From the NCBI GenBank assembly GCA_014218235.1, contig CM024763.1:86786244-86850243 (forward strand): DNA of 64,000 bases, read 5' to 3'. Source of the stretch: Colocasia esculenta (taxonomy: Eukaryota; Streptophyta; Magnoliopsida; Alismatales; Araceae). Position 1 is the stretch's first letter. Each line of letters opens with the position of its first letter. Below, in pieces: positions 56,687 to 64,000 of this stretch. The position numbers and the translations under genes are program-made. The notes under the pieces were generated by a model. The model was not told the origin of the DNA. It did no database searches and was given only the letters and a program-made list of their open reading frames with translations.

Positions 56687-59600
56687 TGTAATGGCTCTGG
56701 ATATTTATACCCAATAAGGGTCCATATCCAGATCCGTCTCCCGCGAACGGACCGAAGTCTCTCAAGGGATAGCTTGTACACATGTCCAGGAAGAATAAAA
56801 AGACAAACCACAATAGCAAGAGACACAAGAAAGTACATGTGCTCATATCTACATATAACAATTTACAAATGTCCCATTACATTATTACATGTCCAAATTA
56901 AAAAGAGTACAACTACTTGGGGCATACCCCGAGGGAGCACAAGCTCACACAACTGTACTAAGACTACTGCTGGTGTACAAGTCTGTCACGACACCTCCGC
57001 AAGCCACATCAATGGTAAACCCTGAAAAGAACTTTAAGGGAGTGAGCCTCAACAAGTCACTGGCTCAGTAGGGACCCACCCAAAACAACACACAAAATAC
57101 GGGAGGACTCAACCCCAATGGGTCTCACTGGCAACACCGGTAGCCAAACCATATCATGCTCACAGCAAAGCATAATTATATCAATTAACACAAATCTTGA
57201 AAGAAGAAGAGATAGCAGAACTAGCACCACGCTACTAGTCTACCTAATAACAATAAAACCTAGGCCACAAGCCTCACAGGCACACCACCTCAACAGCTGG
57301 TCGCCTAAGCTATAAGCCACACAGGCAAAGCATTGCCTAAGCTACTAGCTTCATTGGCAAGCCTCCAACACATGGGTAACAAGACTGCTAACCAAGAGCT
57401 AATCCTTTATACCATCAAACCACGTTGTATCGAATGTCACACTTAAGTAACAGGACTGGCTACCACGAGGCCAATCCATCGCGCACTAAACCTTATTCGG
57501 AAACTTACCCAAAAAAGGGTAAAACATAACAAGTGGAAGGTCTCAGCACACGACCTCCACTTCACCACCTAAAAAGGCTAGTACTCAGCGTACCATGAGA
57601 AACTAGTACCCACAAAGGGTACAAGTACCTACCACCACGAGGTACCACCACTGAAACACAAACACAATTGTGCCACCACCAGGGCACACCACAACCAATC
57701 AAACCACAACTAGTGAGTCTCCGCTCACCAACCACAACGACAACTATGCCAACACCATGGCACACCTTGACGGTAAACCACAACCAACACATGCTACAAC
57801 CAGTAGCAAAGCACAATTCGGAAAGCACGACGCCACCAAACGGGACAGACTACTGGTTCATGACGCCAGTATCCAACCCGGACAACAAAACACAAGAACT
57901 ACCTCTCAATCTCGCAGTCACGGACGTAAGGTCCAACTACAACTCTACAACACAAGTAAGGCCAAAGAACTGTGGAGACCAACCAAACCATCACAACCTA
58001 CAGATCACACACCCTGCAGGCCCATGCCTGGCACCTTTAGAGACTCTGTCCTGAGCTCTCCAAATGAGGCACTAGTAACAGGACTAGCCAGGGCCCAGTA
58101 CGTCTACTGGTGTCCGTAACCCCCAGCTACGAGCGTGCTACAAGCAACCAAACAAAACTCTCACAAGTCACTGTCCCCTATCGTCTTTCCCTCAGCCGAA
58201 CGAGAACTCTCCCTGAGAGTGAGGGTGTCCAGGAAGACGACAAGACCTCGTCGGTACTACTGTATCGGGACAAGCCCCGAGCACACACAGGTGCCTGGCT
58301 CACACAAAACCTATGGCACCCAACTGAAGAGGCATTCCGGAATAGGCGCCGGACCACCACACTCGGCAATGCACAAACCACGATATATACTTATATTTCT
58401 TTATTACAAACCACGGTACAAATGTCAAGAATAGCTTGACTCTGGTCTCCCTGTGACCTACAAGCTACCCCACACCAACACACATGTAAACTACGATAAC
58501 TAATCACAAACTGGCCTATCATTGGTCATCACGTGACCTCCTTGCCACATACATACAATACACACTATCTATACACCAACTCTTAACCTTACTTACAATA
58601 TACTAATTATACCATCTCTATTAGTCCGAAAAAGACGTCACAAGACTGAGGCTAGGTTCACACTGGTACCATCATTGCCCAGTCAACGCAACACTATGTG
58701 CCATGCACATATTCATACTACGAAAACACTATACCAACTACATAAACCATACGTAACCACCCACTAACCATGTGGGTACATGCTCACAGAGCTCTACAGG
58801 TGCCAATGCACCTATTACCAAACCCATGCACGTTAAACATCGATAATCGGATAACCAAAACACCAAAAGCATGCAAAGCAGAACCCTCGGCTGTGATCGC
58901 GATAGAGGACAAGGCCGCCTTTTGATCACGATGCTACGACATGTCGTTATAAGAAACCCTGTCGCGACGGGTCGGCCTGTCGGGACCTGGTCGCGACAGT
59001 AGGGTCCGTCGCCTTCTCAGGCGAAAACCCTAATCCGGGAACCATCTCCGAATTTTCCATGCAAACCACCCTATATGATGTTTCAACCCGGTTTTCATGC
59101 TCATTTCACCTTCTAGACATGGTATCTATTGTTTTTAACGTGGTAAACAAGCTAACATGCAATCCACGCAATCAAACATGGTGGAATCTCCCTACCTTCA
59201 CGAAGAACACGCAATCCACACATGGCGCGGCGTTTCCCCTACTCCACGCTACGTCCTCGCGTCGAGATCGCATCAAACACCACGCCAGAACACCAAATCA
59301 CCCACGAAACCACGACAGCTCCTCTCCCGTCGAGCAGAGCTTGTGAAAGCTCTGTTTGGCCAACCTTCTTAAAACCACACAGCGGTTGGGATCGCAACGT
59401 ACCTCCCCGTCGCGACCTTGTCGCGACGGACTAGGGCGTCACCTTCCCACTCCTGATGTCAGCAGGCCACCCCAGCATGTGACACGCGACACACATGTAG
59501 ACGTTGACCCAAAACAGCGGCAACCAGAATGCGACCCCCACTGCCGTTGCGTTCAGAACGCGACCTACACCTCCGTCGCATTCACATCCAGTGAACCAAC

Positions 59601-59775
59601 GGGCACTACGGGCCTAACCTGCCGGCCCACTAATCTCCACACAATGCGCAGAAACCTCAACCAAGGCACAATGACCCCATATTGGTCATGAGCACCATAC
59701 CAAAACCAATAAACACGGATTCAAACTACCACTAAACAACGATCCACTAAGATCCGAAAAATGCGCTACGTTACA
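56687..59775 (-). repeat. LTR of the second LARD copy
   Basis: 3089 bp. It begins TGTAATGGCTCTGG and ends TACGTTACA, and is collinear with the two LTRs of the first copy but clearly more diverged from them than they are from each other. Palindrome words occur at about 58890-59010 and 59390-59590, including GTTGCGTTCAGAACGCGAC at 59546-59564. Open frames (57668-58119) are compositional. Confidence 0.85.
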
Positions 59776-60969
59776 TTACTATCACTTAAAAAGGAATGTC
59801 ATCCTCGGCATTCAAAACGAGCGACAATAAACCACACTATCACCTAAAAAGAAACAAGGCCATACACAGAGCTTCCTCTGCTTCTCCCTTTCAAACTATC
59901 TACTCATTTCCATACTTACTCTACCTTCCCTTTTCTTTTTATTTATTCCACAACTACTTTTTTTCTAATCTATTCTGCCATTCCTTACCTTTCAACTATA
60001 AGCGATTCTACCTTGCTATTAGCGCTTTATCTCCTTGGTCTGAACTTACTTCCACATTTTCCAAATAATTCTACCTGGCTGATGGCACTTTATCTGCTTG
60101 GGCTCGATCTATTTCCATATTTTTCTTGGTTATGTTTGCAACATTTCTTTTAATTACTTAAACTCTAGATAACCTCTTCCACGCATCCGCTGCGCTACTC
60201 TGATCATACTAAACCTTTCATCCAATATTTCATGAATTCTGGATTTCCCTCAATCCATCAATAACTTATCTTGCTATTAAATCACTCTAACTTCACATTT
60301 TTCTTATCATATATCAACATTACTTAATTGACTCAACTCATATTCTTTCTTTTGCTATATTTGTGCCATACTGAATTCTGAATCTTGACATATTTCTATT
60401 GATATACTTTTTCCTTTATATATTTTCCTTGCTTTAAACAGTATTCTCTAACTGATTTAACAAACCTAATTCATATATTTTCATAATTTTCCATTCTCAA
60501 TACCCAAAAATTTACCTTTACCTTTATTCAGGCCTCACTCAATTATATGACATCAAATCTCAAAATTTCTTTACCATTAAATTGATTATATTGCTCCTCC
60601 CCTTTTCTGCCCCCTTTCACTATATCTTAATCTGCTCACTATTCCTTAATTGAGTATTATAACTTTACTTCAAATTCGAAAATATTCTTATAACAAAATT
60701 CATTTATTTATCTGGATCACCTTACTGCATATCATTACACAAATTCTTATTACACACTTCCTAGATCATTTAATTATCACTATTCTATAATCTATCACAT
60801 TCTTTTTCTTCATCTGATCATTAATACTAAACCTTATCTTTACTATCAATAGCATAACATAACACCATTTCTACAAATATCTCTCTCTTAATTAGTCTAC
60901 TAGCTGATTAATCTCCAGGGGCCATTTATGCTACAATCCTTCTTACCCTCTACCATAATTATAAACTAA
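59776..60969 (-). other. Internal region of the second LARD copy, truncated; no gene seen
   Basis: It begins with the same text as 5639 onward (ttactatcacttaaaaagga, tgtcatcctcg), and shared phrases such as cttgctatt and ctttatctcctt follow. AT- and pyrimidine-rich on the plus strand. The junction at 60969/60970 has no LTR terminus. Confidence 0.75.
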
Positions 60970-62186
60970 AATGATTCTTACACAAGGTAGATCATTGGTA
61001 CTTGGCGGAGGTTATTCCTCACACACAATGATAGTTTCCAGACAAGCCTGACTTGTCTTTCCACAGTTCACCATTTGATATACCAATTTGATCTTTACAT
61101 AAGAATCCCAATTGATTTCTATTTTTATTGCCTGTTGCAAATTCCAAGTTCTCTTCTCAATGATGTGAATCTTTCTTCAGTCAATGGTTTTGTAAAAATG
61201 TCAGCAATTTGTTTTTCAGTAGGAATGAATTCCAATTCAATGTTCTTATTAGCAACTTCATCCCTAAGAAATGATGTCTGATTTCAATATGTTTTGTCTT
61301 GGAATGTTGAATTGGGTTTTTGGAGAGATTAATGGCACTAGTATTGTCACACATGATAGATGAACATCCAATATCAATATTATAGTCAAGCAGTTGACTT
61401 TTAATCTACAACACTTGAGCTGCACAATTCCCTACAACAACAAATTCTACTTCTGCAGTAGAGAGTGCAACTGAGTGTCGCTTCTTGGATGCCCATGTTA
61501 CCATGCATTTTCCCAAGAATTGGCAGTAACCACTAGTGCTTTTTCTATCAAGTTTACAAACAGCATAGTCAGCATCAGAATAAGAAATTAAATCAGCATG
61601 GCATCCAGTGGATACCAAAAACCCAATTCAGAAGTACCACAGATATATCTAAAAATTCTCTTAACTGCAAGTAAGTGACTTTCTTTGGGACTAGATTGAA
61701 ATCTAGCACAAAGACGCACACTAAATTGGATACCAGGTCTACTTGCAGTAAGATACAAGAGAGATCCAATCATACCTCTGTATTACTTTGCATCAACCAT
61801 TTTACATTTCTCATCATTGTCCAATTTGATGCTTGTACTCATGGGAGTGGATGCTGGCTTAGCTTGTTCAAACTAAAATCTTTTCAACAATTCTTTGATA
61901 TAATTTGCTTGGTTGATGAAGAATCCATCTTCAAGTTGTTTAACCTGTAAGCCAAGAAAAATTGTAATTCCCCCATGAGACTCATTTCAAATTCAATGTG
62001 CATGTGATGTGAGAATTCTTCACACAGTGAAGGATTGGTGGAACCAAAAATGATATCGTCCACATAAACCTGAACTACAATGATGTGATTGTGGACAGAT
62101 TTTGTGAAAAGAGTTTGATCCACCTTACCTCTGGAATAATTTTTACTAACCAGAAAACTGCTTAGCCTATCATACCATGCTCTTGG
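60970..62186 (-). pseudogene. Second copy of the RNase H/RT end of copia element D
   Basis: Nearly identical to 49573-50791, including the RNase H and YVDD segments (here VYVDDIIFGSTN), ending at the same cttgg. Small differences are single-base changes and one-base indels (for example at about 61268, 61610 and 61960). It is a duplicate of the already disrupted gene, not an independent insertion, because the F LTR follows at the identical position. Confidence 0.9.
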
Positions 62187-62641
62187 TGTAATGACCCGAG
62201 AACCCGACCCTCGGCCCATGCCGAGGGCCCAATTTTACGGTCACCGCCCACGGATCCGGAGACCCGAAGGGCTATAATATATATCTAACAGGATATGTAA
62301 CAGAAGTAAACGTCAACTGCTAAGCTAGAAGCATACAAGCGGAAACAGGAAAGAGAGCGAGACCGCTACGTACCGCTCTAAGTACAGCCCCAACGCACGC
62401 ACGCTAGTACAAGTAAAAGGTAGGGGAAGAACAAATTCCTTAGGGGCATACCCTGAGGATGACGTGCACTGGAAAAGGGGAAACACTGCTAGCTACGGGG
62501 TCCTCGCCTACTGCCTCGTCTCCTCCGCCCGGCGCGTGCCCTGCCGCTGCTGAGAAGTCTCACCTGGAAAAAGGAGGGATGAGCTTTACAACAGAACCTC
62601 AGTAGGGACTACCAATCTCCTACTAGCTCTAATAGGCAGAA

Positions 62642-62684
<43 letters not shown>

Positions 62685-64000
62685 TAAAACAATTAAATAA
62701 CAACAGTTTATATCTTCTACCTATGAACGAAGTGCGGAAGCGAAGCTACAACTAGCGCGGTACGGGAACACAACGCGGTCAGAAACTCCGTACGACTACT
62801 CGTCGTGACCACCACAAGGCTAGTCAACACAGACAGAAGGGACTCCGCCTAGACAAGGAGCACTAGCTATGAAAACACTACCACTAGTCAAAGTCAAGCG
62901 CGCCCACTGACGTCTTACCCTCGACCAGGGTCCTGTCCCTCACATCTCGTCAGAGCGAGGTAGGACACAAAGTACACAACAGTAACTGCCGTAGTTTGGC
63001 CGAACTACGGTCCCACGCATGACCTCTCCAATCTGTTCCGGGGCCGCAAGGAGCGAGGCAGTGAGAAACAGGACTGGCTGGCCTATGTCGGGTAGAACTC
63101 CTAATCGTCCTCGGCGTCCCAGACCAACCACGAGGGCTTTGCAAGCAACTCAATGCCACTGTCGTAACCACCATTTTCCCCTCAGCTCCAGAGTCCACCT
63201 GCAGGGCTGCCAACTCGAGAACACTCGTAGCCCAGAGTACTCCCTCAATAGGCTCCCGAGGACGGGGATCCCAGGCAATGGTAACAACCTCTCACACGGG
63301 ACAAGCCCTCAAGTGCCGTGTACCGAGCGAAAGACTAGTGTAGGACCATACTAGGAAACTAGCACAAGTGCCACGAGTGCAGTAAAAGAAGCAGAAACGG
63401 AGAAGACCAAAACCTATCTCTCGGTTGAAGTCGCGACGCATCGGGCCGTCGCGACCAGGTCGAGACACCCTACCCTGTCGCGGTGGCCATAGCCGTCACG
63501 ACAAGGTCGTGACACTCAAGAGCGTCGCGATCTTTTTGTGACCGGCCAAGCCATCGCGATAAGATCGCGACCTCCATAATGGTCACGTCTTCAGCAAAGG
63601 GGGGTTCCGGAGCGCTTCTTCCAGAGATCGCCCCAAAAACACAAAACAAGCATTCCACAGGGGGTGGGGAGCATGCTTAACATGTATTAAAAGCTGTAAA
63701 TCATGCAAACCACCCATACAACCCCACAAACATGGATTTAACAAGAATCTACGCTCGAAGGGGAAAAACTCACTCAACACGAGCATGGATCCTCACTCTC
63801 CCACAACCACAAACCACGAGGAACACTATCTCTAAGGGGAGAGGAGCATGCTTAGGGCGAGAGGATCAAGGGTCCCTACCTCTACGTGAACAGCAAACCC
63901 GTCGGGGCCTTCTCGTTGGAATGGCTACCTCCTCCTCGCTCCAAACGACATGACCACGTCCCCTGCACGAACGGGAAGACACCCTCCTCAGCACGAATGC
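62187..64000 (-). mobile_element. Second copy of the F 3-prime LTR region, cut by the window end
   Basis: Begins TGTAATGACCCGAG after cttgg (62182-62186) and follows 50792-52610 closely. It shares variants with that copy that differ from the F 5-prime LTR (for example ctgttccggggccgcaagg). It holds a (TA)n run (about 62645-62690) and the palindrome array (63430, 63448, 63459 and onward, steps 18 and 11). The window ends inside it. Confidence 0.9.

Larger units (their letters stand above)
56687..60969 (-). mobile_element. Second copy of the LARD element, truncated
   Basis: One full LTR (56687-59775) and about 1.2 kb of internal region are present, collinear with 2629-6900. The internal part then stops abruptly at 60969 and copia sequence begins. 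The other LTR and the PBS are missing. The plus-strand left flank is the RT of D (agtta at 56682-56686). No matching TSD can be sought because the right end is gone. Confidence 0.85.

Overview
The window is plant nuclear DNA from a repeat-dense intergenic region, probably heterochromatic. The evidence is plant-specific LTR-retrotransposon lineages (Tekay/Del-like chromovirus, Athila-like and Tat-like Ty3/gypsy, SIRE/Maximus-like Ty1/copia), primer-binding sites for plant initiator-Met and Asp tRNAs, a plant mobile domain (PMD) pseudogene with GT-AG introns, and a 100-N scaffold gap at 27702-27801. I cannot name the species. No intact host gene, rRNA, tRNA or CRISPR locus was found. Almost everything is a nested, decayed retrotransposon.

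Layout. (1) 1-17.15 kb: chromovirus A runs on the minus strand (gag-PR, RT-RNase H, integrase plus chromodomain). Its 3-prime LTR (12776 down to 12297, then 453 down to beyond base 1) is split by a solo LTR of the same family, H, in opposite orientation (459-2628 plus 11580-12296, TSD aagag). H is itself split by a coding-free element with about 3 kb LTRs (2629-11579), a LARD-type non-autonomous retrotransposon. (2) 17.15-27.7 kb: Athila-like element B on the minus strand, from its 3-prime LTR through integrase, RT and PR to gag, running into the gap. (3) 28.0-36.1 kb: a multi-exon PMD pseudogene on the plus strand. One exon is split at TSD gtggc by E, an Athila-related non-autonomous element that carries an unrecognised ORF and only a 30-bp remnant of its 3-prime LTR. 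(4) 36.1-43.1 kb: Tat-like element C on the minus strand, with two RNase H domains and a G-patch. (5) 43.1-56.7 kb: a partial copia-type LTR, then SIRE/Maximus-like element D on the minus strand (3-prime LTR, env-like ORF region, RNase H and RT). D's RT is split at TSD cttgg by F, a chromovirus deletion derivative (50792-56093). (6) 56.7-61.0 kb: a second, truncated LARD inserted in D. (7) 61.0-64.0 kb: a near-identical second copy of 49.57-52.6 kb, containing D's pol end, the same TSD and the same F LTR.

The most unusual structure is a set of phased arrays of short CpG-containing palindromes. Copia-type LTRs and the spacers around the env-like ORF carry GTCGAC cores every 20-22 bp. The LARD LTRs, the F LTRs and intron 1 of the PMD pseudogene carry 19-bp imperfect palindromes of the form GTCGYG-N7-CRCGAC, often with 29-bp periodicity; in the F 5-prime LTR twelve consecutive cores alternate 18/11 bp without exception. 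Their function is unknown. Spacings were counted by eye from the sequence.
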